From positions 5,020,001 through 5,084,000 of the forward strand of contig CP142451.1 of NCBI GenBank assembly GCA_038049695.1: 64,000 nucleotides of DNA, in the 5' to 3' direction. The first letter of the stretch is position 1; each line of letters begins with the position of its first letter. Made by a program: the position numbers and the translations under genes. This document shows positions 46,164 through 61,504 of the stretch, piece after piece. The DNA is from Cinnamomum chago. Lineage: Eukaryota; Streptophyta; Magnoliopsida; Laurales; Lauraceae. The notes under the pieces are model-generated. The model did not search any database. It saw only the letters and a list, made by a program, of their open reading frames with translations, and was not told the origin of the DNA.

Positions 46164-49100
46164 GATTCATGATAATCTTCCTCGGAATATATATCACCGT
46201 CATAAAAGTTGAGTGAACAGAGGATCTCACAACCTAATGGGGCCTCTAAAATGACGGCCTCTTAAATGAAACCAAAAATATAAGCATGAACAATCACATC
46301 CCTCGAAAAGAAAAGAATACAGGCAACGTCTAACCAGTCTATCCCAATTCCCATGCCAAATAAGCCTACACAACCATACCTTTCTCACCCATTGTGTGGG
46401 TCATGCCTGTGATGACACTTGGGCACAGCCCAGAGCAACAACAATCAGGCGAAATAACCAGGCAGGCTGTGCTAAATAAGTGCCCACCATCTTCAAAAAA
46501 ATAGTAAAACGAAGAGGGCAGTTCTCATTTCATACAATATCCAACCCCCTAAATTAGCATGTCACAATTCTATCATCATCTGAAATGTGCCACAATTGGA
46601 ACTTACATATACGATTGGGCAGAATCTTTTATTATTATTTTTATGTTGGCAGCAAATTTTCTACTATCACGCATGATGCGATCCACGTCAAGATTTACTT
46701 ACCTATCTCCATTCTCAATGGATGCATATAAGCCCCACACGAGAGAATTTGTTAAGATTAAAACCACGAGATTTACGCCAAATATCACCATGGCCACTAA
46801 TTTACTCCAGGACTGGGTTTCTCACCTCAACCATCAGAAGACCTTTGAAGATACAGGGGAAACATTATCAGCAAAAAGCTGCAAATTACAGGGTACATAC
46901 ATCAAGGTATCCACGTCCTTAAAGAACAGAAATGGAGAATACCTGAGATCCCGGTGTTGAGGTTCAGAAGTCTGACCCAACATGGCTGTTGCACGGCAGC
47001 AAAACTAGCCACGTGGCTGGGAGTGAGCTGGCATTAGATCAACAAATCAAGGATGATAGGATCCACCAGCTTAAATGATGAGAGTTAGCTCTTTGGTGTT
47101 TGCGACAGATGCAAAGCCTTACCATTAAGAACCTCAAATAATTCTAAGAGAACCGCCGGCCTAAGAGAACTGAACTTTTTTCAATCCTCCAGCTGACCTG
47201 GGTCTGGAAACAACCAAAAACTTGATCAAAGGAGGTTCTAAAAAAAAATAAGGATAGCAGCTAGCACAGGCTTGAAAGAACATTCAGACTACAAATGTAG
47301 AACCTTGTTCCCGCATCATTCACACACACTCTGGTTAAAAAGCTAAAAGTGACAAGTAACCAGGTCACTAGAATGATAAAATTAGCAGCGAGCACTGAGG
47401 AATTTTAACTAAGGAACATGTGTCCAAGAAATCATATTTGCATTACAACAGGCTAAAGACTACCTCAGATACCAAGTTCCACAAAGAAAAATGTGCGCCC
47501 TCACACCCAGTGGGTTTTCTAATGATGTTCCACAGCAAACCCAAAAATACCTGCCAGAATAAAACTCCAAATAATGGAGTAAAGATTGGATCATGGATGC
47601 CTAGACAGTCAGCCACACCTAAAATACCATCTTACTAAAAACTGACAACATGAGTAAACCAAGCCCCACAGATGAAGTGAATCAAGAGAATAACCACCAA
47701 CAAACTCTTTGTTGAGTGGTTGCTCAGTTTCACACATGCGCCTAGGGATAGCTCAGTTTCACACATGCGCCTAGGGATTGATCCCTAGGTCTTTAAGTAT
47801 GAAGTATATCACTCTTCACTAGCAGCCCAACATAGAACTAGAATACGTCCATATCCTCCCACTCGTCCCTTAAAGGGAGAGGAATCGGAGGGTTCATGTC
47901 GCAGCACCATGAATCAAAGCGGACCAATCCAAACTCACAAGCAATATTGGATTTTCCAAAATTCTCCGATTATGACCCAACCCACTAGAATCCATAAAGT
48001 GAACCGATTTGTCCAATACCAAAAGACACCACAGGATCAGAAGATTCTCTTAGCTTCCTTTCATTTAAAAAGGGGAGGCAGTTCAATGGCCTAAAATCCA
48101 TTGAAACTAGTCTCCTAAAACTCGGTGCAAATTTATTAATAGGTGCATCTTGCACATTATTGCACAACAAGATGGTCCAAAGGTGAGATGGCATAATGAA
48201 TACCGGTGGATTAATCATCAATAACAATGGCCATACCTACACGACACGCATCACAGTATATACAAATAATATATATGTCTCAACCAAAAGCACTTGATGA
48301 ATTCTAATAGCAATTAAAAAGGATACTATGTTCTCTATTAACTACTGCCTGATGCGGTAACTTTATAGGAATAAGCAAGGGCCAAGATGCATTAAAATAG
48401 ATGCTAAGTAGAGACATCAACAGCTACATAAAGTTTCATACAGAAATTAGCACGTAACTCCATTTCATCTTTTCTTATTATCGATTGCTGGGAATTTTCA
48501 TTTAAAAAAAAATAAAGGCAAACAAAAACAACAGAGCAATACTAGACCAAAACTGTTCTCAACAAGTGCTGTCAGACGCAATAACATACAGCAGGATTAA
48601 ACAAGGTCACGTCCACCTCATTGGCACTCCTTTAGGCAAGATGAAATTCTACCACCTTTGCACAACATGATATTTATTTCATGTAGTATAAAGAAACTTC
48701 CGGGGACCATCTCTATGATAAGAACTTTGCCCAGCATAGGGTATCAGAATCTCAACAATGAGGTGTCTTGCAAAAGAACCTTCAAATATCCCTCAACACT
48801 GCATACTGGATAGCCAAAACTTCAATCCCATTCAGAATCTCTCAACCCAAGTGGTCCAAAAAAGCCAATATCGTGTTCCCTTGATGGTTCAATAAGATCT
48901 TACCACATCCACGTGACCCTGGTTTACCTCAAGTAGAGAGAAGGCGGCAAATAAGATGATCAGTCATTCAGATGTCTCATTCTCTACCCTACATAAAGCA
49001 AGTTCAAGATTTTGGGGAAGATAACCCTCAGCCTCAAATTGTTGATTACTGAAACTTGCTTGCTGTCACTCACCAAGAGCAAGCCCCCACTCTGGAAGGT

Positions 49101-52100
49101 GTAATACCCAGCATCCCAGCCAATCTACCCCGAAAGACGAAGACAAGAACTTCTTTGAGGTACACTGTTTCCAAATCCACAAGTGCAATCACCTCTTCAT
49201 AGGTAAGCATTGAATACAAAAGACAATAAAAGTGTGTAGTCCCTCTCTACTTCCTGTCAGGTATATCTTACGTTCTACCCCCCACACAAACTTCCCACCC
49301 ACCCACACTTTTCATTAACAAGAGACCTTATATGAAAGCTTACTCAGAACCTAAGGAAAACAGATAGGCCGAAGAGGAGATGGATGGTAGTCGTAAGGAT
49401 AGATGTGCAACCTATCCGAGGAGTTCGTCCAGGATAGACTGGAATGGCAAAATAGAATTCATACATAGCTGACCCCAACATGGCAAGGACAAGGCTCTGA
49501 TGATGATGATGATGAAGATTTGAGACACAAGGAAAATAAGGCTCTAAACGTGCATCCGCTGCCAAAACATCTTCCGAAAAACAAAATCTATCCTCAGGCA
49601 ATTTCAAAACCCAACCCCTAATAAAAACCTCTCCCAATTGATTCATCTCCAAAGGCAGAACAAAACTTTTCATAACCAGAACAAAGGGGTCTGTATCTTT
49701 ACCCAGCACCTACCTCCTCCCCCTTCCCTCGTGCATGAACTACAACTATTTCCTCCATATACCTCCTCTACCTCCCAAAACCTCTATTGCCTCGTGCTCA
49801 AGAAATTTGAGTCCATCAAGCCGCCCATCCCAATCCCAATTTCCCTTTGACTACACAACTTCGGTTTTTTCAGATCCAATGCAGTTTCTCCTCCATCACC
49901 CCTTTCGATTAAAAAATTGTGCATTCATTATTTTGGGCGCCCTCATGTTACTAATTTCTCAAGAAATGTCATCCACAATCATGTGCATACTTCACCAGAA
50001 AAAATTCCTAAGAAAACTAATTAAGGGTAATTTGACCACATACATTCCACAGATTAACTTTTGCGGCAACCATTTACTACAGAAAAGCAGCTTATTCTAT
50101 GGAAAACCTCAAAAAAATGCTTGCCTCAATCAATTAAATTTCGTAGTCTCAAAGGCTTGTTTAGCATTCTTATGGTAGTAACCTAGCAAATCACCTTTCA
50201 TCAAAGAGATGGGAGGTTTCAAGCGGTAGAGGACCACAAATTTTTAAAGGGCTATCAAGCACTCCCCACTAAAAATCTTCCCCCAGCCTTCACTCAAAAC
50301 AATAAATAAATAACATAAAACAAAAAATGCATCCACAAGCTAAAGAGAGAATTTGATTTGAACTCAAACCTCCAGCCATGTCCCTCCTCTTCACAGTTCG
50401 ATAAAAACCTTCTCTGGGAGAAAAATCTTTGAAATCTCAAATGTGCCTTAAGTTCCATCTTTTTTATGCGAAAAACACACAACAAATCTTTCAGGAGAAA
50501 AAAAGGAGGAGAAGTCAATACCATCCAACAGCAATTCATAAGCTAAAAGAGGAAGCCACCCAGGAGGGGGGGTTTTCTTGGCATTGCATGACAAAATAAA
50601 AGTCCATCTCCATGGTTTTCTAAAATTGTTGTGTTTTCATTGTGCCCAACCATGGATGAAATTGTCTTAGATTTAAACAACAGCGACGACGAAAATCCTT
50701 TCAAATTACTAGGTTTTCTAAAATTGTTGTGTTTCCATTGTGCCCAACCATGGATGAAATTGTCTTAGGCTTAAACAACATCAACGATGAAAATCCTTTC
50801 AAATTACTAAGTGGTACAAGACCTTTTCCAGTACTTAAGCCAACTTGTAAGGTGACATTTGTATCCCCAGCAAAAACAGTTGAAAGGACATTTGGATGAA
50901 GGAAAGATCTTCTCTTTAGATTTTAGTGTTAGATGACAACACTCTTCTTTACAAGAAAGACACTCCAAAGATATGAAGATAGCACAGTAAAATAAATACA
51001 ATGTAACGATCTAGCCATGACTGTACTGATTCCAAGAATTCAAAACCCAACAGACGGACAGAACAAACAGACCAAACAAACCAATTGGAGGTAGCATGCC
51101 TCCCAGGGGTTTCAAACTCGTGATCTCTGGCTCTAATACCATGTTAGTAACCAGAAATACCAAAAGCTCAGGCTCTTAGTGAACAGCATAACAATTTATA
51201 TCAACACAGGAATCAACCAAGACCCTAAAAAATGAACTTCATCAAATCCATTTCCACAATAGAGTCACATTGACAGGTGGCATTTATGTCTTCACCTAGC
51301 AAGAGTTCGAAGTCACTAGTTCATGTTCAAGTTTAAGGTGCTATATTGCAGTTCATTTCAGGCATTCAAACATTTCATATTATTATGATATTCATTTAGA
51401 TGTTACAAAATGGTTTCAAAACCTATCACTACCACAATCAAAGTCATCATTTGAAATCATGTCTAAGGTGGTCACCAATATATACTTTGTGCTGATCAAA
51501 TTGTCCATCAATGAAAGCTTAAAGATCCTCTATTTTTTTTCCCATCCAAAGATGCATGCAATCGGTATTTAGCTATGAATGACTGTCCTGTTTTAAACAA
51601 GTAACTGGGAACAAAAGCACATAACTTTTTTCACAAAAATGGTAAATGTTTGCAAACACTATAACCAGATGATAGACACTCTTAGAAAACCACCAGGTAT
51701 TTCAAGAATTTTCTGCAACTAATTCATATATTAAAAACTTCAGACCGTCCTCTTCAAACATTCCTACCTGAAGTTATCATTTTGTTGGATAATAAAAAAA
51801 TTTCCTAGTCATGCAAGACAACGAAATTTACGGAGCAACCCAAAGCTCGAAGCCTAATGTTCACAACAGAACAACATGCCCTAAAAATTAATCACACAAA
51901 TATAATCTCATTCGGATAAAAAGGTAATGAAAATGAACTCAAACAATTCAGAATGATTAGATAGTCCAACACATTAAACAAAATCATTATAAAAATATCA
52001 TTGAACATTTTCCCCACTGTACTTCAATAAGGAAAATATTCCTTCAAAAGCACTCTTAACTCCTACGAATGGCTGCCCTCACGACCAAAGGAAACAGTTG

Positions 52101-55100
52101 CCCAACCTTCCCCTTCCCACCAAAAATAAAATAATAAAATAAAAAGGGTCAAACCTTCCCCTCCCCACCAAAAATGAAGTACTACGTTTGGAAAAGCCTA
52201 TCAAACAAGCTCCAAATCATAATAAGATTAATCACCTCCATTGATGCCATTCACTCAATATGCAACCAAGCTGATTGATTACCTTGATCCATCAAAGGGC
52301 CACAAGCTTTAACCTCATTTCATAGCTGGTTTTGCACTGACAATTCAACTAAACCCCAGAGACTTGAAAAAACAGTAACCTGATATTTTATGGAAACTCT
52401 GCAAATATCTCATTCTGAGCTCAACCCCAATTAAAATACTAATTACTTTTAATAAACATATTGACAGCATTCACAGATGAAATGTTACCAATGGTATCTA
52501 ATCTAACCACGACCCTCCACATGGTAGATACTAACTTAAACTTTTTTTTGTGTGTGTGTTTGTGGGTGGGGTGGGGGGGAATCAATTGACAAGAGGAACT
52601 AGATGCAACACTAGATAAAATGACAGGAAAAGCACAATAGGGGGGATCATTATCAGGCTAAAAAGAAGGTCTTACACTGGTGGGCTAAGCAGACAAATTG
52701 GACTCCTATAGTGGAGTTACATGTGGAAATCGCATCGCGCCAATTGCAGGAACGGAGGAGATAGATTAATCTTGGTGGAAAGTTTGAAGCACATGAAGAA
52801 GGAATCTAGAGATTTAAAGGGCACTGCCAGACAGAAGTTATCAATGCATCCTGCCTCAAGTACACGATGGATAATTTGCTCGGTTTTAAAAAAAAAAAAA
52901 AAAAACACGGTTGCAGAGGTTGTCAGTGGCCACCGAAAACGATACTCATCAGTTTCAGCTACATGCAACAGGTAACAGTGTGAATTATATTTGAGGTAAA
53001 GAATTTTTTTTAAAAGAATTAAGAGCATTAAAAAAAAATGTTAGATTATTCAATAGCTCTTGACAAAGTATCAAACCCTTCAATGTCTCGCAATCCTGCA
53101 CGGACACTGTGTGTTATTATTTGTTCACCCAGATTCATATTATTTAGGTCTTCGAATTTAAGACCCACACAACTGTAAACTGACAATCAATTGAAACAAT
53201 TAACTGACAGTCAATTGAAACAATATTTCAGTTTAGCACTTACAACTTCATAGTTAATATGCAGTACGTATTCCCCAGTCCTTGCTCAACTGGTTAGGTA
53301 CATGGTGTAGCACACGTGGGTGTGTGAGTTTTGAGTCCTTCGTAAAGCAAAAATATGCACTATATTTTATTTTCCTTTTGCTTTGGTAAATACTAAACGA
53401 ATGCGCCCACACACACTACGCAAGTCCCTAATCAACGAAGCAACAACCGGGGATCAATCCTTCTCATCCACCAATGGAAAGGGAGATGCCTTACCATTCA
53501 TCCATCAGTGGATTAGCTACTAGTTGAAATATATATACGAATATCCCCTACAAAACCTCCCAAAAGTCCCATGTAATAATGCATGTAGGAACAAATAGTA
53601 TCACCAAAACATGCACTATTTATTATTTTGAACCAGTCATCAAATTTTTTTGGGACGCTGTTTTGATTTGGCTCCAAACTGAAATGTTCTGGCCGATCCA
53701 AAATTTCTTTGATAAATTTTGGACTTTCATTTCAGAAATATATGTATATATCTGTAAAAAATTATAAAAAATATCAAATTTAAAAATAACATACAAAATT
53801 ATGTATAACTCATTCTACTAAAGAAAGGATGTACTATCCACATGCCAAGTGAAAATTTTATAAGCTATATGACATGCAATTATTTTGCAGTTTGCGTATA
53901 GTTGGGGCCTTTGCATATATTTTACAAAAAGTGTACATCGAGACTTTTTTTTCACACACACACACAAAACATCGAAATTGACAGAAGTCCAGGACAAATT
54001 TTCACATCTGTAGTTCAGTTGGGTCTGAAGTCCATACTGAAATTATTCAACCATTTCATCCGAATCGAACTAATTGATAACTAGGTTCTTATCTAATTTC
54101 TACCCAAAAATAATTATATATATATATAAAAAAAACCATATCACTCATTCTCGTATAATTTCTTACCTCAAAAATAACCATCAAGCCACTTGGTCATATC
54201 AGCTTTGATTCTCCATTTAGATCTTGGCTAGGTGTTTTCTTTTGGATTTCTTATGATAGAAGTGCCAAAAACCCTTTCTCCAACCCTTTCAATGCACAAC
54301 CAAAATCCGTGTGTCTGTTATTAAAGGGGTGTCTATCAACATATCTATCGGTCATATCAAGCATATCAGTGATATGCCCTATAAGTCCACCAATACTGTT
54401 TTGTGGGACGCATCCATAGATGGAGTCTTCAAGCATTCACCACAGACGCCCAGCCTTTGGAGTCATCACTATTGGCAACCCAATGAGCCTTCACACAAGG
54501 GGAAGCAATTGCTCAAAACACTCACAATAATGAGGGGGGAAGAGAGAATTTATAATTTGATACACAAATGAGAAAATGCAAGATACTCATAAAGAAGGAG
54601 GTCAGTCCTGCCTATTAAGGACCCATATAGGATTTTCTTTCCCCTCCATGAACTTGATTACATTCCAATCTCTTTATATACTTTGATCAAATTTTCTTTC
54701 CCCACTTATGTCAACCAATCACATTTAATTGATTACATATCAATCAATCATCTTGTTAGATCCAAGACATCTTATTTAGGACTTCTAAAATAAGAACCTA
54801 GATCTAGGAAACTTTTATTGGATATTTACATAGTAACAAAGTAGGCATCATGGGGCCAATGGGCTTGCTATCTATAGTTTAGGTCCAATGGATTAGACAC
54901 CTATGGACATGGGCCAACGGGATAGCCAGTCCCACTGGGCTGGCTGTTTTTGAGCATATTCTTATGGGTCTCCTTGTTATAGCCTTGGGCCAAGACGCAC
55001 ATGGGCAGTATCACATTGTGAATGGCGAAAAGTGCGTTTCTTCTTTCTTTCTTTTTTTTTGAATGGTGCAAAAAATACAACTTATCAGATTGGTCTTGGC

Positions 55101-58100
55101 TGGAATGACCAATATATCAGCCAATACAATACATATCACCCCCATTCTATTTCTTGATATACTACCCTATCAGCTAATCATGTAGCTGACATGCTATCCC
55201 ACCCTCAGCTGGCAATGACAGCAGTTTGCAAGAATGGTCTTCCTGCAACTGCATGGATCAAATATTGGCAAAGACCTGGACTATACTTTCATGGAAATGT
55301 ATGGAATGAGAAGATTCACCCACATGCAAATAGAAGCAAAATGGGACAGGAGTCACCACGAGATGGAGACAGACAAGTCCACAAACAAACAGCAGGAAAT
55401 ACTTAAAAAGAATAAGAAAAAGCTTATATTACTTCTATAATATTACTTTCTTTCCTAATTGCTCATGTGAACAGCTTAAACTTCTTAGCTTATTTCTTTG
55501 TTTGGCTGTTTTAGTTCTCATGTGGACCAATGTCAGTGTATTCTTAAACTGTACGTTTTTCCACAGTTCACTATAAAGCTACCATTCAAAAAATTATCTT
55601 ACATATTTAGCATAGAAAACAGCAAGCATTACTTTAAAAGTAATTTTTCCTTTCCAGCAGCAGGAGGGGGTGGAAGAAACCAAAGGTTACTCGCAGAAAG
55701 AATTTTTATCAAGACCACCATACTAAAAACACATGGATAAGTAATCCCACCAACTTTAACAAATATCATCATTGCAACTGGATGATAAGTGAGACATCAT
55801 GTTTAATGATGAGACAATTTAAGGTTGAATTCATACCTCCATTTACAGGTAAGACGACATCCATCTCCAATTCATGCCAACATAATAGCAATTTTATCAA
55901 CACTTCTATCTTGTCCCCCTTCATCCTGCTGACCTGATACTGCAGTAACATTTGCAGACAACTGTCATGAAAGTTTCAGTTCTGCTATAGACTGGACGTG
56001 CTGAGAAGATGTCATGTAAGATCACAGAAGAAAGGGCCAGAAACATAAGTTCCATTGCAACACTATCACGGATTTTATCTGGAAGTGCAGGAATCACAAG
56101 GACCCAGGTGAAATGGGAGAATGGCATCATACGACAAATCAGCAACAAGCTGGAACAACCACTAAAGTTGCACAACCACCAACATGAGTTTTGGTGTATG
56201 GGTTAGAGACTTCCAAAAACATAAATCAGCGTTGTTGTCAGTAAAACTAAAGATGACTGGTCAGGACTGTCAAATCATAAAAAAAGACCTAAAGATGTCA
56301 TAAAACAGCCAGACACTAAGGAGCCAGGATAGCAGAGTACCGACCACAACAGCATCTCTTGGCAGCAAAGAGCTAATGATGTTTGGTCAGAACCGTCTTT
56401 ATAAACCACTAGGTAGATAGTACAAGTTAGAGCCCCTCAAGCTTTGTATATTTTTTTGTAGAAGCCACGAATTAAAACTGCATGTATGAACAAGCAAATT
56501 TTAATAAGCTATATCTCTTATTTCATTGAGTGCAGTAAAGAACTTCATAAACCGAGTAGGATTTTTTTTCCAATGATAATTCATAAACACTAAGAACAGA
56601 TCTGTCTCGCAGAGGATCTCAATACCTTACAATAAACAACACCGACGTCACAAAAAGACAAAAAATGTCAATAAAAAACGGAAAGAACAGATTATGGAAC
56701 AAAAAAAAAAAAATTTACTTCTTCCTTCTAAAAATGGCATCAGGAAGAAATACAAATCTAAAACCCTAAAATAGAAAAAGAAAGCCATAACCATGAATGT
56801 AAGTGAAATAGCTTTTATAATAATTCATCTTGTGAGTTATATAAAGATACAAAAGCAAGCACTCAATCTGCTTATTCTTTTCAGAACTTGAGTCATTCAT
56901 TGCAGGTGCAAATGATGAACTCATGAACCAGAAAATGACATTTAACTATGACCATTTCCAACGCACACTGCATGCTATGCTTGTCAGAAGAAAAGGAAAC
57001 TATGTGCTATCTCGTTCACGTAGTATTAAGGAGGTGATACAATGTACGAGTATCCAGGAAAAAAGGAACTAGTTTATAAGCTCAACAGAATCCTGGATAA
57101 ATGTTTATTCCAGAACATAGGCTGGTTTCTCACTGAAATAAAACTCTAAGCAGCAAGTTTTAATTACAGAAAGCCTGTGTTGCACCACTTGTTTATTAAG
57201 TTTCAGCAAGGACCAAAAGCAACAAAATCCAAGTAAACCTACAGCTCAACCAGATCTCATACCCAGAGTAAAATAGAACTGAAACCCATTTTGAATTTGC
57301 TGGAAATTAGTATATTCAATTAAATGTTCCATCACATGCACACATAACACGAGGACAGATTTGTCAAAGGGACCTTATTTGCAAATTGTGTGCAGCAAGA
57401 CAACAGCTACAATCAAATTAGCATCACTCGTAAAGCTAAACATGCCCTTGATGTTTCACCCACAAACATTTTAAATCCATTTAAGGTGGGCAGCAGAATC
57501 CTGAACTTTGCTTAAAATCCATGATACTGAATCAACAAATTACCTTCATTGTGTGAAGTTATCCTTCAACTTCTTCGGGTACTAAAAATAGAAAAGAACG
57601 TCCCCTCCGCTTCACACCATACGCCTCTTGCAAACACAATGTGAAGATTAAAAGTACGAGCACTAATAGTAAAAGCAAAATATCCATACTCTTCTGGTAT
57701 TAAAGTCAGATTCTAGGAGCAACATTTACAATGTGCCAATGAAAAATATGTTACATACACAAGTTTCAAATGAAACCAATTTTACCAAAAGAGAAGCCAT
57801 TACGTCACACCTTGCGAGGCAAGTTGTGTAAAGGACGCACTTTTATGTCCACCGAAGCAGAAGGACAAAGAATATCCTGCAACACGATTTGTTTGATTGC
57901 AGAAAACAAGTGAATATCTTTCTCCACCCAAAATTGACTGGGATGCCTGCTAAAGAACAGCATCAATCGTCGTCTCACACAAATCAGAATGTCGCAACTT
58001 CTCATGCAATGGACATCTCTCACCTTGTAGGATTGGCTTCTATCAGCAGTGGCGTTCCTGGTAAAATCCAACCAAACGAGTTCAAGTAAAAACATGATAG

Positions 58101-58110
58101 TAACTTTCAC
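46164..58110. other. 12-kb stretch without a recognisable gene
   Basis: Only short random ORFs, with no family signature on either strand. It contains a 29-bp tandem duplication (GCTCAGTTTCACACATGCGC, 47722-47780), a 98-bp tandem duplication (50614-50818) and a possible copia primer-site remnant (CATGGTATTAGAGCCAGAG on minus, about 51130-51150). The part next to 58110 (57.8-58.1 kb) is likely the CDKG2 3'UTR. Unannotated non-coding transcripts or 3'UTR introns cannot be excluded. Confidence 0.4.
50614..50818 (+). repeat. 98-bp tandem duplication
   Basis: GGTTTTCTAAAATTGTTGTG starts at 50614 and again at 50712. The two units differ at a handful of positions. Confidence 0.85.
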
Positions 58111-61100
58111 TTAGCCAAACAAACCACCCGTTCCTAATTCCCCTTGTTGCAACTCCTTCCTCCGCTGCTCTTCTAAAGGATCAGGGCTCTTCATAATTCT
58201 CCGTAGACGCCTATCATAAAAACATGAATAAAATTTATGGTAAAATGAAGCCAGAAAACGAGATCTACTGAGGTAAAATTATTTCCTTCTTGCCTATTAA
58301 AAAAAAAAGTCATTTCCATCTTGATGCTTCTTTTTAAATCATCAGGTAGAATTACCTGTCTTGAGCATGTTGAGCAGGAAATGTTGGCATAAAATCTTTC
58401 GATTTGGGCAAAGGGACTTCACGAAACCACTCATGCTTAAGAGCATCTTCTGCTGTTATCCGCTGCATTAAAATATAACAGATGCTGATTAGCATAGGCA
58501 GCAAGCACAACAACAGATGTAAGCAAAATAATTTTTCATCTTCCCTGGAAATACCTTTTCAGGATCAAAAGTAAGAAGTTTGTTCAATAAGTCAAATCCA
58601 GCCTCAGAAAGTGTGGGGCGCCCAGAGAAAGAAGTGGGTGGGAACTTATCACGAAGTTTGTTGTACCTGAAAGAAACAGCTAGTGTTACTAATATTATGA
58701 GTATGTGCACACAATTGAAATGTGCCACCAAGGAAACCCAGAAAGCCTGACCAGAATCACCCATAGCTGGAAGCCTGGGAAAACAGTGGTGAGAATAAGA
58801 ACACAACTAAAGACCTATTTGAAAACTGAACTTGAGTGAAGACACGAAAGATGAAAATCCAATACTTACGGTTGCTTAACAAAATTAACCTTGACACCAG
58901 GCAATTTTGCAAACCCTGGCCATATCTTCTCACTCGGTGTGCCAAGGATTCTAAATATCTGTAGTAAAATCAGAAGCCACAGTAAATGACTGAGCCAACA
59001 TGGCAAAAAGTAGAAGTACAACAGGGTAGAACTTACCTTGTCAAGCTGATCAAATTCGGTTTTCCCACTAAATAATGGTTCCTTGGCTAGAAGTTCAGCC
59101 ATTATACAGCCCAAAGACCACATGTCAATAGCTGTTGAATATTGCTTTGCTCCTAATAGAAGTTCGGGTGCCCTGCAGGCATTAAAACAGCAACATTGGC
59201 AAACAAGAAGCAAAATAGAAATAAAAAGCATACTCAAAATAAATTGATGACGGTATCCAGGAGGCATTATTATATGCATTTGGCAGCATGTAGGAACAGA
59301 AAGCACATTTCCACCCACACTTCTCAGGGGAGCCACAGAAAGGCATTAAACGAAATCTTCCGAGCATGGAGATAGCTGTCATGGGGCAGAAAGACATCTG
59401 CTGAAATATTGAAAAAATGCTGCTTGAACATAAGGAGGAGCAATGGAAGAAACAAGCATTGAAAGATTTTTCTGTTACAGAGGCAGAAGGGTAGTGAAGT
59501 GGCAAAATACTGTTGGTAAGGTTGCATGCTATTTGTAAGGACATCTAAACTCTAAAGAAAGGAGCAAAGAAAATACTACAGGCACAACAAAAGAAGACAT
59601 GCCAGAGTCCAAGGTAAGAAAAGTTTCAGGTCAATGTTGGTGCCAAAAGGAAAGTGTGACTGGTCACATCAAGTGTCCACTTACCTATACCATAGAGTGA
59701 CAACCAAGTGAGTATAAGGCTTTAATGGGCTCCCATATTGGCGAGACAACCCAAAGTCACAAATCTTCAACTCACCACGATTATTCAAAAGAAGATTTGA
59801 GGTCTTCAAATCCCTGAAAAATAAAAGTATGGTATTAGGCACACACCCACGAGCATGAAACAAACAATAGAGGTGTGAATACCTGTGAAGCACCCAGTTA
59901 TCATGAAGATACTTAACACCCTCGAAAAGCTGTAACATCAGGCACTTAACTTCACTCTGGCTAAAAGGTTGTTTCATTGTTTCCATCAAACCTTTAAGAT
60001 CATGCTCCATGTATTCCATAACCATGAAGATACTGTCCAGATTTGTCCCCACGACAACTTCCTTTACATCTACAATTGATGGGTGATGAAATGACAATAG
60101 AATATTAATCTCTCTCAAAGAGGTCAGGGGGAAACCTTCTCTTTCTTTCTCCATCTTAACCTTCTTTAATGCTACAATCTCCCCAGTCTTTTTATCCTTA
60201 GCTCTATAAACAACACCATAAGTGCCTTCATCTATTTTATTCAATCTCTCAAATTCTTCAACACTTCTACAACCCAGTAACATGTTTATACTTCTTTGAG
60301 GAGGCAATACCGGTTCTGGAGTCTTTGCAGATTCATCTTCTGAATCTCTGTCTTCCTCATGATCAGTAGCATCTTTGTTCACATCTTCTTCGTCAATTTC
60401 CATAAAATCATTCTTATCCAAATCAATTTCTGGGTACTCATCTTCACTTGCCGAACCCACACGGCGGCCCTCTTCGTCAGAACCAGACTTAGCTCGCGCA
60501 CCTTCAGAGCCTTCCCCCATCAGCTCTCCAAGCTCTGGAGTTGCTACCTTTGTGTTAGATCTTCCGCTAATCGAATCACCAATAGGCGTCGTTTTCCTCC
60601 TTTTCACTGCACCTTCCTCGTCGGAAACTTCACCTTCATCCACTGGAGAATTGTTCTCATCTGCCCAGCGTGATGCTGAGATATTCCGCATTGGAACATA
60701 ATCTTCCTCCTCCAATTGCCCGGGTTCCTGATCATTGTTCCAGTGTCTCTCAGGAGAAGATGCTGGGGAAGAAGCAGATGGTGAAGCCGAAACATTAGAC
60801 CCCACGGAACCTGGTGCAACTAAAGGCCTGAGTGGTGATGGTCGAAAGGTGTGAAAGCTTCCAGGTCCCCCAAGAGACTGCTGGGCAACCTCATTCACAC
60901 TCACCTGTGGCGATCGGCGAAGGCCTTGCGGCAGTGGTGGCGGCGGCGGAAGAGCCACATTTGCAGCCTCGGTTTTATTTTTAGCTGTTGCAATGTTTGC
61001 CCCCTTTTCTTCTCTATCCCATACAATTGGAGAGAACTTCCTCTTTTTTCCTGCTGGTGACCTGGATCCATTTCCAGACTTATAACTCCCATTATCCATG

Positions 61101-61504
61101 ACATGTGATTCAGATACATCAACATCATCATCTCCACTCCCACTGGACAATTCACCGGGTTCACGTTCCAATGCTCTAACAGAGAACCTGCCGCTCCGCC
61201 CACGGCTACCCCCACTGCTACCCGAATCGCTCATGCTCGAGGAAGACCGGTACCCACCATTAGCCTCTTCCCTCTCCTTGATATCCTTCTGCCTAACTCT
61301 AACTCTATCCCTATACTCCCTCTCCTTCGCCCTTTCAATCTCCCTACTGCTTCGAACACGCTCGCCGTCATGGGCCCCATCGCGAGCACGATCATAATCT
61401 TCCTGCGAAGGGCGATAAAAATCCCTCCTCCTCGACACCTCAATATCCAACTCCCGCTCCCTTGATTCGTGGTCGCGGTAACCCCCATGCCTTCCCGCCG
61501 CCAT
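58111..61504 (-). CDS. CDKG2: CDKG2-type cyclin-dependent kinase (PLTSLRE class), seven exons
   Basis: Nuclear Ser/Thr kinase of the CDK10/11-related plant G class, linked in Arabidopsis to pre-mRNA splicing, meiotic synapsis and flowering. Exons: 59883-61504, 59685-59813, 59037-59172, 58870-58958, 58555-58666, 58356-58462, 58111-58210. All are GT-AG and in frame, giving 764 residues. The N-terminal 417 residues are low-complexity, rich in RE/RS and acidic stretches ([25 protein letters not shown]). The kinase domain starts at about residue 418: IDEGTYGVV loop, catalytic VALK (K447), PLTSLRE cyclin-binding helix (459-465), HRDLK (540-544), DFG (560-562) and [14 protein letters not shown]. The C-terminus is [19 protein letters not shown], as in CDKG2. 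The start ATG at 61504 ([11 protein letters not shown]) matches the family. No lesion was seen. Confidence 0.95.

Noticed and set aside
49344..49709. 121-codon minus-strand ORF
   Set aside because: No family signature, no neighbouring exon or splice structure; it includes a (CAT)n His run from a simple repeat.
53270..53350. Another tRNA-like SINE (CTCAACTGGTTAGG...GTTTTGAGTCC)
   Set aside because: The boxes are suggestive, but no A tail or target duplication was seen, so it was not listed as a feature.
57805..58110. 101-codon minus-strand ORF directly after CDKG2
   Set aside because: It lies downstream of the CDKG2 stop in what is probably 3'UTR and shows no domain.
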